From assembly GCA_030077755.1 (NCBI GenBank), contig JAQJZZ010000011.1, forward strand, positions 1,178,001 to 1,242,000: 64,000 bases of DNA, read 5' to 3'. The translations under genes and the position numbers were made by a program. Shown one piece after another: positions 1 through 11,083 of this stretch. The notes below the pieces were generated by a model that saw only the letters and a list, made by a program, of their open reading frames with translations, was not told the DNA's origin and searched no databases. This stretch comes from Filosporella fistucella. Taxonomy: Eukaryota; Ascomycota; Leotiomycetes; Helotiales. Positions within the stretch are counted from its first letter, which is position 1; each line of letters opens with the position of its first letter.

Positions 1-59
1 AAGTTTTACAGGTTGGTACTTCCAGTAGATTTCTATTGCAGAGACTGATATAATTCCAG

Positions 60-156
60 GGGGCTAGAGCATTCCGCAGACCCGGAGGAAATTGATGACT
101 TAGAAAAATATCTCAATGCACGGATACCTCCAGCAGGCGATAAAGCAGGTCTTTGA
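60..156 (+). CDS. 3' terminal exon of a gene entering from the left edge (unknown product)
   Basis: An open frame of about 31 codons follows a plausible acceptor (ttccag at 54-59) and ends with TGA at 154-156. The peptide is acidic and helical in look (it contains DPEEIDDLEKYL) and ends in GDKAGL. The frame is closed upstream of the acceptor, which fits a last exon whose earlier exons lie outside the window. I do not recognise the family. It could also be a chance open stretch. Confidence 0.35.
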
Positions 157-547
157 CTAAATGATGGTAAAGAATCCGAGGTAAAGGGCTATTACAGTTA
201 CATTTTCGCATTCTTGACCACAGTTGCTGTGGTAATTTTTGCATGGCGCCTGGTTAGGGGGCGAGAACATCCAGATGATCTCCACAAGCGGAGACCTGAC
301 ACAAAAAGTCAATAAATGAGCGTTGAAGTCATGCCACAAATTGTTGATTTCCAATTGTGACTTGAAGCGCCGGAGCGGATGAGGCTGATGAATGTGGGAC
401 CCGAACGGCTGACTGATGATTACCTTTATGTTACAAAACCAATCAGCTCTATAGCTTTGTTCGTTTCTCCTTCACCTTCCCATTAATTATTAGCCTTGCC
501 CATTCGCTCCTAGGACTTTTGAGTAATTCTTTTTGAGCAAATCCCCT

Positions 548-1653
548 ATGAATATCGTATTTTTTCGTTTTACGACGCTCATATTCACAATCTTTGTGTT
601 GATAGCAGCAATCATTTTTTCACCAACCTCGACATATCTCACCGCGAGTCGAAACTTTGCTCGTAGACTCTACTCTCAGAACATATCCTCGGCAGTCAAA
701 GTTCCAAGTCACCTGATATCAAATTCCATCAATATGACCAGGACGCCGGTATACTTCCTCAGCCATGGGGGTGTAAGCTCAATTTCAATTATAATCATGA
801 TTTTCAAGAAAGGCGACTGATTGATTGCAGCCAAACATCATGTATGAGAAAGACCACCCAGTTTACCCCGAGCTACAGAAGATTGGTAAAGAGATCACCC
901 AGAAAGTTAAGCCTGATGCTGTCGTTGTATTCTCTGCGCATTGGCAAGGGGAAAAGGACACGATCGAAGTCAATACTTTTGAAAATACTGAGTTGATTTA
1001 CGAGTACGTTCGCCATCTCTACTCAGCTGGTAACTAATATGTCCAGTTTCTATGGATTCCCGGCCCACTATTACAAGGAGAAATATCCAAATAAAGGATC
1101 ACCCGCAGTTGCTCAAAAAGTAATCGATGCTCTTACCAAAGCTGGCATCAAGACCAACGGTATGAGACGAGGCCTCGACCACGGCGTATGGGCGAGTTTC
1201 AAAGTAGCTTTTGATCCAGAAACCAATCCTTTGAATGTCCCAGTCGTTCAAGTATCACTTTTCGCAACCGAAGACCCCGCTCAGCATCTAGCCCTAGGTC
1301 GTGCGGTTGCTGGTCTCCGAGATGAAAACATAGTCTTGATTATGTCTGGTATGGCAGTACACAACTTGCGAGATATGCGTTTCGGCTTTGACGGTGTCAT
1401 GCCATACGCTAAGAGCTTCGATCAAGCATTGAAGGAAGCAGTTGAGAGTGATGGGAAGGAGAGAGATGCAAAGTTGGTTGAGCTTCTATGGAGAAAAGAT
1501 GCGAGACCTGCGCACCCTAGTTTTGAGCATTTACTACCAATTCACATTGGAGCGGGAGCTGCAGGGGATGATAAGGGAAAGAGGCTCTGGACTTTAGCCG
1601 AAGGTAGTTTTAGTTGGGCGCAATTTCGATTTGGGGAGGTCACAAAAGCTTGA
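548..1653 (+). CDS. LigB-family extradiol dioxygenase (4,5-DOPA dioxygenase-like)
   Basis: Three exons: 548-772, 831-1003 and 1047-1653, with introns of 58 and 43 bp (GTAAGC...TTGCAG and GTACGT...TCCAG with a CTAAT branch site). They join to 334 codons. The family opens catechol-type rings by extradiol cleavage using a non-haem metal. Four histidines characteristic of DODA/LigB proteins are present: H73 (LSHGG), H112 (SAHW), H178 (LDHGVW) and H238 (AVHN). The joined frame restores the LIYDFYGFP motif across the second splice. The first ATG (548) gives a 62-residue N-terminal extension with a hydrophobic stretch near residues 5-25, which could be a signal anchor or targeting peptide. Starting at the ATG at 734 gives a 272-residue protein of usual family length. 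The substrate is unknown; fungal members are often annotated as aromatic ring-opening dioxygenases. The family call is firm, the start is not. Confidence 0.85.
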
Positions 1654-3493
1654 CTACAGGAGTCAAAGATGTGACGAGATTGCTGGAGTAGAAATCAAGA
1701 TCGCGCTTCAGATATCTTTTTCTGAATATAATAGTCTCTCTACTCGTTGGCTGGTCGGGTTTGAGAAGTTCTTATTTGCTGCTATCTCGAGCTATTGAGA
1801 AGGGTATCACATCCATTTCTCAAGACTGCCAACTTTGCTTGTGATTGAAACTATCCCTACCTGGGGCAAAACTCGTTCCTTGCTGTAGTAATTGGGCTGG
1901 AAATATTTGAAATTTACCGTACATTTGGATCTTCGTGTCAGCAAGTCTCTGCACCTTTTCTCTACTCCTTCTGTGGAATAGTGTGAGGTTATTCCTCCGC
2001 TAGCTAAAAGTACTCCCGAAAATCATCACCTTCGCTCCCTAATTTTTCGAGAAGGAAAGGAAGCACCATGATACGAATAGTTCAAACCAAAAAATGAATC
2101 ACCTCGAACGAACGGTCGCCCAGACTACTATTCACCCTGGATAAGAGGGAGAGTGGATACTTGAATATATGTATAGTCATCGTAAAGATTCTAGGAAGAG
2201 GTTCCTCTGGCAACACTGGAGAGATTAATTTTGTTCTATATACATGACACATCATGGAATAGTTTGGGAACGTGCTTGGGACAGACCTAGCAATAAAGCC
2301 GGACAGGACGCCACGCCATAATATAGAGTCTGCTTCAAAATATTGCTTGCACAACTGATATATTTGGACGTGGCCTAATGCTGTATTTAAACTTTGAGTA
2401 GTGGAGAAAGCCAATTGTGGCTTTCTTTGGGAGCCGAACTCAATTCTAGGCCATCCGATATGCAACAGATACACTGGAAATTTGCCTCACAGTTGGCATA
2501 TACTAGGCTCAAGAATATGGGATGATTTGGCTTAGAATTGTCTTAAAGTCCAGGGCGACAAAAGATGTGTCGACCCGAACACACAAGATTCCTAATTTTA
2601 TGACCCGATTAGTTTTTCAATCCACCATCAAAAACTTGCACTCGGAGATTCTTACCTTACCACAACCATCTTCACGCTTCCCAGGCAGTTTTGGCTGACT
2701 TTCAAGTCCTTTTTTTGATGATGTGAAACCATTGCCTCCAACTTACGAATGAACCGCAAATTACAAACTTAGATGCTACCTACCTACTTTACGCTTGTCT
2801 GGGTGCCAAATATCAGCACTAAATTATCTTGCAAAAACCTTAATAGTCCACAAAATAGCTCTCTTTAAGATGATTAAGATAGAATATGTCCACCTTTTGC
2901 CCCACAAACCACGAAGCAACGTGCACTGAAACGTGCGGGAGGATCCGCTCTCGTCTCGTACCCCAGCTTGGCCGTCCGATATCTCCCCACAAGCTCGAAA
3001 CTTCCGATGGGATGAAAACAACTGGTCTGTTTGAATTGAAACAAATAAATCTCTAATACAGTAAAAATATGGAGTTTGTGTGGACTCTCTCAACTGCTTG
3101 GTCTCACAAATTCAGGGGTGAACCAGTAAGCGAGGAGGACCAAATGTCGTGCCCTGAACACTTGTACATGTGCTATCTTAATCCTGTTTCGATGACCGGA
3201 GGAGAGACCAAGTGTTGCTTGAATCTCCATGCCAAGTCAAACTGGTGACGATTGCTTGTATCTCGCCAGGAAATGATCAGCCGATTCATGGGAAAGTATG
3301 CAGATGCTTGGCACAAATTAAAAGTAAATCCTACATTGGGCTCTTCATATCGACCATATAAATCTGACCAAATCCGGATTACATACGGCTTTTGAGCCGC
3401 TGCTCAGATCCCCTTGGACTGCTCACCAGAAAGCTCACAAGTACAATCTTTGCCTAATTAGAAACACCCAGTCTCATTATTAGACGCAACACA
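1654..3493. other. Intergenic, no gene seen
   Basis: About 1.8 kb between the dioxygenase and the sugar transporter. Only short open frames without recognisable motifs occur on either strand. The last few hundred bases should hold the transporter promoter; I see no distinctive site. Confidence 0.5.
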
Positions 3494-5143
3494 ATGGCAG
3501 ACACACCACCACAACCTCCTTCCAAAGATCATGTCAAGGCAGCTATCTCTCCAGTCGAAGTTGAGAAAATCGTAGTCTCAGAGAATGTTCTTACAGCGGA
3601 CATGGCACGTCAAGCAGCAAAGACGGACCATCACCTTCCCGCATTGCAAGCAGTCCAAGCGTATGGGCCAGCAGTGTTTTGGTCTGTCATGGTATCAATG
3701 TGTGTTGTTATGGAAGGGTACGATGCCATTCTCATTGGCAACTTCTTTGCGTACCCAACTTTTGCGAAGAAGTACGGCCACTACGATTCTACCACGGATA
3801 CATACCAGCTTACGGCAGCCTGGCAGGCTGGTCTTGGTGATGCTTCTGGTGTTGGAGCTTTCTTCGGAATCTTAGCAAATGGGTACCTCGTCTCGTGGTG
3901 TGGGCCGAAAAAGGTTCTGCTTGGAAGCCTGATATTCTTGTCTGCTTTTATCGCAATGACTTTCTCAGCACCAAACATCGGCATCCTTTGTGCGGGAGAA
4001 TTCCTCTGCGGCATTCCCTGGGGAGTCTTTGCAACCATGGCTCCCGCGTATGCCTCAGAAGTATTGCCACTCTCTCTGCGGGTCTACTTGACGAGTTATA
4101 CGAACATGTGCTTCATTATCGGACAATTAATAGCTGCGGGTGTATTGGATGGTCTTGTGAAGGTCGAGAATGAATGGTCGTATCGTGCAGCTTTTGCATT
4201 ACAATGGGTCTGGCCTGCGTTCTTGTTCCCAACCCTGCTGTTCATGCCCGAGTCGCCCTGGCATCTCGTACGAACTGGGAAATTGGAGGAAGCCGAAAAT
4301 TCTCTGCGGAGACTACAATCGAAGAACGCATCTGTCAATCCCAAAGAGACACTGGCGATGATCGTCAGAACCAATGACCTTGAGCAGGAATTGACGATTG
4401 GGACTTCATATTTCGACTGCTTCAAAGGTTTCGAACGCCGTCGAACAGAAATTGCTTGCGTTGCCTTTGCTGGGCAGATGTTTGCTGGAGCCCCTTTTGC
4501 GTATAACTCGACATATTTCTTCCAGCAGATTGGCTTGAAGACCGAGGACATATACAATCTGAATGTAGGAGGCACTGGAATGGCCTTGGTCGGAACTCTC
4601 ATATCTTGGGTTTGTATCATGCCTTATGTCGGTCGCCGTAAGACGTATCTGTTCGGCATGGCCACACTGACCACAATTCTCCTGCTAATTGGATTCCTTA
4701 ACATTCGTACAACGGTGAAATCCGTAGCAACTGCTCAAGCAGCCCTGACTTTGATATGGACTTTCGTGTTCCAGCTCTCTGTAGGACAATTGGGGTGGGC
4801 TATACCTGCGGAAATTGGCTCTACTAGGCTGCGTCAGAAGACAGTCTGCCTGGCAAGAAATTCCTACTATATTGTAAACGTAGTAGCAAATGTTCTGGAG
4901 CCATATTTCATGAACCCGACAGAGTGGAACCTCAAGGGTTACACAGGGTTTTTCTGGGGTGGATTGGCATTTTTGACCGCAATTTGGACAATCTTTAGAT
5001 TGCCAGAGACGAAGGACAGAACATTTGAGGATATAGATATGCTGTTTGCCAAAAGGGTGCCTGCGAGTCAGTTTGCATCCTACCAGCTGGACTCGGCTTC
5101 GGACGAGGAAGTTGGGATTGCTCTTTCGAAACCTGTGGTCTAA
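3494..5143 (+). CDS. MFS sugar transporter, alpha-glucoside/maltose permease type
   Basis: An intronless gene of 549 codons encoding a 12-TM major facilitator of the fungal sugar porter family, acting in the plasma membrane as a probable H+-sugar symporter. The N-terminal 60 residues are cytosolic. TM1 carries the M-E-G-Y-D motif (VVMEGYDAILIG) typical of maltose/alpha-glucoside permeases such as yeast MAL and AGT1 types. The family signature PESPW stands at the end of the first half, GRRKTY follows the central loop, and the C-terminal PETKDRTFEDID motif matches the sugar-porter PETKG signature. Length is normal for the family. The start at 3494 (ATG after caacaca) places all motifs at the expected distances. 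Maltose, other alpha-glucosides or hexoses are possible substrates; the sequence does not decide between them. Confidence 0.9.
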   Translation: MADTPPQPPSKDHVKAAISPVEVEKIVVSENVLTADMARQAAKTDHHLPALQAVQAYGPAVFWSVMVSMCVVMEGYDAILIGNFFAYPTFAKKYGHYDSTTDTYQLTAAWQAGLGDASGVGAFFGILANGYLVSWCGPKKVLLGSLIFLSAFIAMTFSAPNIGILCAGEFLCGIPWGVFATMAPAYASEVLPLSLRVYLTSYTNMCFIIGQLIAAGVLDGLVKVENEWSYRAAFALQWVWPAFLFPTLLFMPESPWHLVRTGKLEEAENSLRRLQSKNASVNPKETLAMIVRTNDLEQELTIGTSYFDCFKGFERRRTEIACVAFAGQMFAGAPFAYNSTYFFQQIGLKTEDIYNLNVGGTGMALVGTLISWVCIMPYVGRRKTYLFGMATLTTILLLIGFLNIRTTVKSVATAQAALTLIWTFVFQLSVGQLGWAIPAEIGSTRLRQKTVCLARNSYYIVNVVANVLEPYFMNPTEWNLKGYTGFFWGGLAFLTAIWTIFRLPETKDRTFEDIDMLFAKRVPASQFASYQLDSASDEEVGIALSKPVV

Positions 5144-5772
5144 GTGCTGTGCTATTAGCGAGACGCCTTCGGGGGTGAGAGAAGACAGGTTTTTACTGGG
5201 ATTATGATATAATGAAGGAAGCATAAAAGCAATGTCCAAAATGAGTATGGGAAAACATTGTCAATAGATATAAAATTTGGGCGGCTGTGGCATCCATGAG
5301 AAAATGACAGCTGAAGAGCGTCACGACTTGATGGGCTCCAATCTCATCATCTAGGGATGACATTCTCGAAGTTAGAGGTTTCATGAAACATGCAGGACAT
5401 GCAGGAAGAAATTAAACAGGTCAACTCCCTAGCGGCTTCATGACATACAGTCTTTTTTCTTCATATATCGAAATGCACTTGCAGCTCAAATAAGATTGAA
5501 GGTCAACCTGACCAGAAATACACCGGCAAACATTCAGATTCTGCATGATCCTCACATCAGCCATCACCACATCCTTCGAATATCAACTCTAGATACCGTC
5601 CCCACGCCGCCTTCGAGCCCTCCGGGAACAGATCCAGTCTTTTGTCAATTTGCACCTTGCTTTCATTGATAGCTATCATTCAAGACCGCGCAAAGCCCAT
5701 ATGCTCATCCATGCGTGACCTTTCCCACGAATCAACCAACAAAAATAGAAGCAAGACCAAACATTACCCCCC
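5144..5772. other. Convergent intergenic region, no gene seen
   Basis: The transporter and the ribosomal protein gene converge here, so the stretch should contain both 3' UTRs. No coding signal or RNA gene was recognised. Confidence 0.5.
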
Positions 5773-6464
5773 TTAACGAGAAGAAGCCTGGACCTTTTGT
5801 TGCGCACCCTTTGCACCCTGCTTGCCAACAATTCTTCCGGTTTGTCCCTTCGATGCAGCAGATGCAGTCTTAGCCTTCTCTGCCTTCTTTGCGCTTGCAG
5901 CTGCAGCTCGCTTCTCCTTGCCCTCCTTGATAGCAGCTGCGCGGGCAGCGGAACGGGCTTCGGGTCTTTGGGCTCGTCGCTCCTTGATCACATCGAGAGA
6001 GGCACCGACGATAGCACGCTGAGACTTGACTGTGCGGCGCGATCGCTTCTTGGCAACTTCCTGTTCGTAGACCTGAATTAGCTCCTGTCCTTGAATACCA
6101 TGTCGTCTTTCCCTTGTCATTCTCCTCCAAAGCTCGATTCTGGAATGTGCCATACCTCAGAGATACCCTTCTTGTGTTGTCTTCTGAAAAGGACAGTCCA
6201 TGCAATGCGACGGGGGTTCTTGCGTTGGAGGAAGAGGGATTCGGTCTTTCCATTTTGGAATCGGAAGATCTTGCTGTCACCACGGACGTAGAGCTTGCCC
6301 TGTAAATCAATCCGTCAGCATTTCGTCCTCGCCTTCAATTTTCCATCTCCAAGTGACCCAATAGTCTCGATTCCCATCGCCACCTCGTCGTCGCAAATTC
6401 GGAGTCTTCATACCTTTCCTGGGTAGATCTTCTCGCCGGAGAAGGTATCGTCGTAGGTACGCAT
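5773..6464 (-). CDS. RPL24: 60S ribosomal protein L24 (eL24)
   Basis: Three exons on the minus strand: 6464-6414, 6299-6156 and 6072-5773, with introns of 114 and 83 bp. Total 164 residues, usual for fungal eL24. The first exon encodes [17 protein letters not shown]. The second carries the zinc-ribbon-like fold region with the typical RNPRRI-W sequence. The third holds the highly basic [10 protein letters not shown] motif and an Ala/Lys-rich tail. eL24 is a cytosolic large-subunit protein located near intersubunit bridge eB13. The gene is divergent from the TRM44-like gene, sharing about 465 bp of upstream DNA. All splice phases are 0 and junctions restore the conserved eL24 order without gaps. 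The identification is secure. Confidence 0.95.
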
Positions 6465-6930
6465 GTTGACTGTTGCGTAGTTATCCGCCGACTATGTTAG
6501 TATTGAATTCGAAAGCTACCCGGGGTCGTGTCGTGGGCAGAAGATGTTGTCGTTGACCTTGAACAAAATCTCTCGAATTTCCGTTGTGGGAGCACTAGTG
6601 CTCGCTTGCCGAGTTTAGGGTATCCGCTAAAAATGACTGATGAGAAAGTGAGTTTCAACTTCAGCCTCTAAAGCGTGATGGCCTTACGAAACAAATGAAG
6701 AGACGTGTGCAGATACTGAATACCTCTGGATCAAGAATCCAATCTCAAGGACTACGATTGGAGGCCAAGCTTTGAGCCAAAGACGGCTCCATCACGCGGC
6801 TCATCACGTTTGATATCACGTGATATATCTTCACTGTTCATCTCAGCGTCTCATTCACGTTTGTCTGGAGCACAGGGCCAACGGGACTGTAACAAAAAAG
6901 TCAAGGGGCAGCATTTGTACGCTCAACAGA
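6465..6930. promoter_or_regulatory. Shared divergent promoter region of RPL24 and TRM44-like gene
   Basis: This 466-bp region separates two start codons pointing away from each other. It contains a perfect 14-bp palindrome centred on CACGTG at 6813-6826. TCACGTGA is the classical Cbf1-type E-box (established for yeasts), and Cbf1 participates in ribosomal protein gene control in some ascomycete yeasts. A role here is inference. Confidence 0.45.
6813..6826. promoter_or_regulatory. E-box palindrome ATATCACGTGATAT
   Basis: A perfect 14-bp inverted repeat with a CACGTG core, 105 bp before the TRM44-like ATG and about 350 bp before the RPL24 ATG. bHLH factors of the Cbf1/USF type bind TCACGTGA. 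Function here is unproven. Confidence 0.4.
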
Positions 6931-8475
6931 ATGGTTTATTCTCCGGATGCAAGCCCTGTAGGCACGGTTCCTAGCCTGGAGGAGTCCACCGGGCAAATAT
7001 GGACCCCTCTCTACAGTCATGATTGCTCCTTTCCTCCCGAAATCTTTCGGCAGGTTATGCTAAACCTCATAAGAAACCCCAACATCAACTCCAATCACCT
7101 GTTTCGAGCGGATATCTCCTTGGACGCACCCTTTTCTGATGAATTTGAAAATGAACTCAAGATCCCTGCCCGACTGACGAGATTCAATGGCTACGATCTG
7201 AAGACTGTAATGGTACGAACCATGATTCCGAGGAACATGCTTGTAGATAGACCACTAGATCAAACCTGTCTATTTTTTGAGCAAGTCAAAGATACGGGAG
7301 ACATTCTGTCGCTAGTGGCTTACCTACCACATATCACTTCAGCATCGGAATCGCCTTTCTATCATCCAGCTGTCCATGGCATTGGGTTTCTTCATACGTT
7401 CAACCCGTCGACGCAGCAAGGAACTGTGTCGATACATTATTCCTTCTTTGACGCAGAGCCTCGCTCGCTGAAACTAGAACGTACCTCTATGCACTTACTG
7501 GAAGTACTATATAAGCATGGCCAGGGATTGGCATCTGGATATGTCAAGAGGGTACATCATGATCAAATTCTCCCTCAAGCTACAGTTCAAAACACATATG
7601 CACGATTAAAAGCTAAGTACGCCAGAGTGCTCGTGGAGGGCTGGGTTGAAACGACGGATCCCACTAAGCACGTTTTTGAAGATCTCGGTATTGCAGCCTT
7701 TTTGATCGAGCTATGGGCCGAAATGTACAAGGACAAACCTTTCCCTGGCTTCGTCGATATTGGGTGCGGTAATGGACTACTTATCCACATTCTGCTTGAA
7801 GAGGGATACAATGGTTGGGGCTTTGATGCTAGGAAACGAAAATCGTGGGAAACATACAACTTGAAGACGCAAGAGAAGCTGAAGGAACTGGTGTTGATCC
7901 CATCTATCTTGAGAAGTCGCTCGGCTACAACCACTCAAGTGACCCAGGTGCCTGAGATATCTTCCGTCACCGACGATGCGCTCAATGGCCTCGAGGCCCT
8001 TTCCGTCAATCCAGCATCTGCAGACCTGCCTCATGAGCTACAAGAGACAGGACTACATGACGGCTTATTTCCAAAAGGGACATTTATAATCTCAAACCAC
8101 GCTGATGAGCTGACTCCATGGACTCCATTACTTGCAAATCTGTCCGAGTCTCCATTCATGATGATACCTTGTTGTAGTCATGCACTCAGCGGTGCTCGAT
8201 TTCGAGCCGCTCCCCCCAAAGAAGCCGGGGCTTCAAGTTCCGCATATGCTTCTCTTGTATCATGGGTGACAAACCTCGGGAAGGATTGTGGTTGGAAGAT
8301 TGAAAAGGAGATGCTGAGGATCCCCAGTACCAGGAATACTGCATTGATTGGCAGGGCTCGGGAGGTCGCATTTGACGATGTGGATGTTGAAACCCTGCTA
8401 GGACAGAATGGAGGTGCTGCTGGGTTCGAAGAAAATGCTCTTAAATTGATTAAGAGTGCTATTAGAAAGCATTAA
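6931..8475 (+). CDS. tRNA (uracil-2'-O-)-methyltransferase, TRM44-like
   Basis: A single-exon gene of 514 residues from the ATG at 6931 (open frame extends upstream only with non-ATG codons). The family 2'-O-methylates U44 of serine tRNAs in the cytosol using S-adenosylmethionine. The SAM-binding motif I is visible as VDIGCGNG around residues 275-282, followed by motif GWGFDARKRKSW, a TRM44 hallmark. Further conserved pieces are SNHADELTPW in the second half and the PCCSH motif near the end. N-terminal sequence WTPLYSHDCSFPPEIF is also typical. Length is usual for fungal TRM44. It is divergent from RPL24, so two translation-related genes share a promoter region. Identification by motifs is strong. 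Confidence 0.85.
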   Translation: MVYSPDASPVGTVPSLEESTGQIWTPLYSHDCSFPPEIFRQVMLNLIRNPNINSNHLFRADISLDAPFSDEFENELKIPARLTRFNGYDLKTVMVRTMIPRNMLVDRPLDQTCLFFEQVKDTGDILSLVAYLPHITSASESPFYHPAVHGIGFLHTFNPSTQQGTVSIHYSFFDAEPRSLKLERTSMHLLEVLYKHGQGLASGYVKRVHHDQILPQATVQNTYARLKAKYARVLVEGWVETTDPTKHVFEDLGIAAFLIELWAEMYKDKPFPGFVDIGCGNGLLIHILLEEGYNGWGFDARKRKSWETYNLKTQEKLKELVLIPSILRSRSATTTQVTQVPEISSVTDDALNGLEALSVNPASADLPHELQETGLHDGLFPKGTFIISNHADELTPWTPLLANLSESPFMMIPCCSHALSGARFRAAPPKEAGASSSAYASLVSWVTNLGKDCGWKIEKEMLRIPSTRNTALIGRAREVAFDDVDVETLLGQNGGAAGFEENALKLIKSAIRKH

Positions 8476-9646
8476 AAGTATAGAAGATACTCCTTCTCAG
8501 ATTTTCTATCCTTTTTAATGCTCGGCTCTTCTCCTCTTGCTCAGTCTCGGCAGCCATTCCCAGAAACAGATCCTTTCGTCAAGCACATAATTTTCAAATT
8601 TTGGTTACACATGCTTGCAAGCTGAATTTCAGGAGTATTCGGCTCCTTTCCCATTACTCCAATCAAAGCGACGCTCATACCTAAACGGTTCTTCTTTTAC
8701 TTCTCGTTCGCACTAGTCATCTTTCCCAAAACACTTTTTCTAAGCCTTGGAAAATGCAATCCAAATGCCACTTCTCGTATACTTGGAACATTTTCTGCTC
8801 ATTCTGGATACGCTGTTTTGTTTTGTTTGCGATCCGAATTAGGATGCCGTATGGCTTGTTTTCTATCTTGATAACTAGCTTGCACCATATTCGCACATTG
8901 TGCATGCTTGCAAACGGCAATCTATGATTAGGCTTAGCAAATCGGCCATTAGTACACGCATGCTGTGCTGAACGTTTGCTGCTTTGCATTCCATGTATTA
9001 GAAGCAAGATGCAATTCCCCATGATCGATGAAGACAAATATGCATGTGCTACTAGGGTAGAAATTCGAAACATAAGTTCCCATTTCAGGGTGTGAACACC
9101 ATTTTCAGCGCCGAAAGCCTGGAAGTACAGCAATCTCGAGCCTGTAATTCAATGGAATTTTAGCGACAAAGCCTGAAATTTCCCCCAAAGCCGTGCACTG
9201 AAGCATGAAGCCTGTGGGAAAGTCTTTCAGGCAATAGCCCAAGCTTCATGGTGCGAGTACTATATAGCAGTCTGCCTTGGCGTTCAGGTTTTGTAGCACT
9301 GTCTCTCTAGAATTGAGATCCTGAAGTTGCTCTATCTTTATTCAATGTTTCTTGAAGTCTTCGCTGCTGATATTTCATAATCTGATGAACTCACTTCTCT
9401 AGTTCACAATCACACCAAATACGAATCAAGTTTATGTGATCAAGCCATTAATCTGTATACAATAAATACCAACACAGTTGTGGTCCTACATGTCTTTTCT
9501 AGCAATGGCCATGATCACCAAGACCTCGCGCAGAACTGGAGCAGAAATATCTTCCAAGTATTCAGAATATCCGTTTCTTATGGTGTTTTCGTCTCAAATT
9601 TTGGCTCTTCAAAGCTGACCTCCTGCACGCTTGTACTCATTGGTAT
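8476..9646. other. Intergenic, no gene seen
   Basis: About 1.2 kb between converging genes. A minus-strand open frame at 8717-9133 has no family motif and poor coding character. Nothing else was recognised. Confidence 0.45.
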
Positions 9647-10897
9647 CTATTCCGAGAGTTCCGTCTTCTCATCTCCGCCATTCTGCTCTTCCTCCATAAG
9701 GGCCTCAATAGCAGGATCTGGAAGCGTAGTAACATCTTCGACTTCTTGTTTCTCTTCGGAAGCTGATCTCTTCAGCGACTTAGGGGAAGCAGGCAAAGAG
9801 GTAGTCAGAGTCTTTTCAAGATCTTCAATGCGTTTCTTCAATTCGTCGTTCTCTGTCTGGAAGCGCTCTCTATCGGCTCTCAAGCGTCCGTGCTCGGACG
9901 CCAACCGGTCGAACTGTGGTAAATACTCATCTTCCCTTGCTTGCAAGTACTCATTTCGACGCTCCACCTCACGCAGTGCAAGTTTAGCACCGGTGGTAAA
10001 CAAGCCCTCATCTGGATTCCAGTTGATTGTATTTTGTATCCACTGCTCCTTTTCAACAAGTCTTTTTGAAATCTCTTCGAAATTGCTCTCAGCCAGGCGC
10101 AGCTCTTGTCTGAGACGAACAGCCTCAACTGTGCCTTCCTCTCTACGTTTTGCTTCGGATTCTTTGAGTCTTTGCTTCAGAAGATTGATCTCTGTATCTT
10201 TGACAGCGATTTGATTGGCAGAGGCAGCTGAGGGTGACGCAAAGGCTGAACGGCTGGCTGCGGAGGAACGATTATACTCGCTGCAAGCCATTTGAACCGA
10301 ATTGATCTGGTTTGCTAGACCTTTGTCAAACGCCTTTTGTCTTTCCTTGCAGCACCAATATGCCTTATTGCTACCGTGAGTACAGAGAGTGTCTTGGAGC
10401 GGATCCACTTCTAAACTATCTAAGGCATATCGGAACAAAGCGTTCTGAGTGGTCTGATATGCGTTGATCAATGATTCTGTAGCTGCAGGATTGTGCTTGA
10501 TGGCTTCTAGCGAGGGCATGCCAAGATTGAAGACTGCGTGGGTTTTAGTGATGATATTAACAATATCTTTGTGCTTCGCGACGGTGCCAGAGGCATAGCG
10601 GAAGATGCTGTTGAGGGCTCTTTCGGACTGTGGATCCTGGACTGCTTGTATGTTGGAGTGGATTCCCTGTTCTGTTGGTACAGCGGTATTGGAGATTTCT
10701 TCCGCACGCTTTCGTTCATTTGCGTTCGTTATAAGAACTCGAAGAGGGCGATTGTGACCGAAATGGATAGGTTGGGTTGGGGCAGCGGTAGTTGCTGGGG
10801 CTACCATAGAGTTTGGTTGTTCTTGCTGCATGGCAGAAGATGATTCTCTAGCCGTGGCTGGGAACAAACCAACATTTCTGGTGTTGTGTAGCATTTC
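9647..10897 (-). CDS. Coiled-coil protein of unknown function
   Basis: A minus-strand frame of 416 residues if started at the first available ATG (10897). The frame stays open upstream to 11083 and meets a possible acceptor (aaatttcag) there, so an additional 5' exon is possible. The N-terminal third is low-complexity. The middle holds a Cys/His-rich segment (CTHG...WCCKERQ), followed by two long heptad-like stretches rich in Glu, Lys, Arg and Leu at roughly residues 215-275 and 305-360. The C-terminal end is acidic. No catalytic domain is seen. The long serine-rich frame on the opposite strand (9480-10214) is its shadow. I do not recognise an orthologous family; the coiled coils suggest a structural or adaptor role only. 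Confidence 0.6.
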   Translation of the reverse strand, partial: EMLHNTRNVGLFPATARESSSAMQQEQPNSMVAPATTAAPTQPIHFGHNRPLRVLITNANERKRAEEISNTAVPTEQGIHSNIQAVQDPQSERALNSIFRYASGTVAKHKDIVNIITKTHAVFNLGMPSLEAIKHNPAATESLINAYQTTQNALFRYALDSLEVDPLQDTLCTHGSNKAYWCCKERQKAFDKGLANQINSVQMACSEYNRSSAASRSAFASPSAASANQIAVKDTEINLLKQRLKESEAKRREEGTVEAVRLRQELRLAESNFEEISKRLVEKEQWIQNTINWNPDEGLFTTGAKLALREVERRNEYLQAREDEYLPQFDRLASEHGRLRADRERFQTENDELKKRIEDLEKTLTTSLPASPKSLKRSASEEKQEVEDVTTLPDPAIEALMEEEQNGGDEKTELSE

Positions 10898-11083
10898 GGA
10901 AATTCTTAGATCTCCAAAGTACTTTAACGTGGTATGCCTTGTGTGGTTGGCTACGGCAGGCGATGGTTGACGATTGACAGTGAGCTTTGGATGCTGGAAA
11001 TATTGAAGATAACTTCGAATAATGTTTGAAAATATAGAGAGGAAACCTTGATGTCTCAAATCACCGGATGTATTCTTATGCAC

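Noticed and set aside
9480..10214. Long plus-strand Ser-rich open frame
   Set aside because: It is the antisense shadow of the coiled-coil gene; its composition is the complement of Glu/Lys-rich codons and it has no domain.
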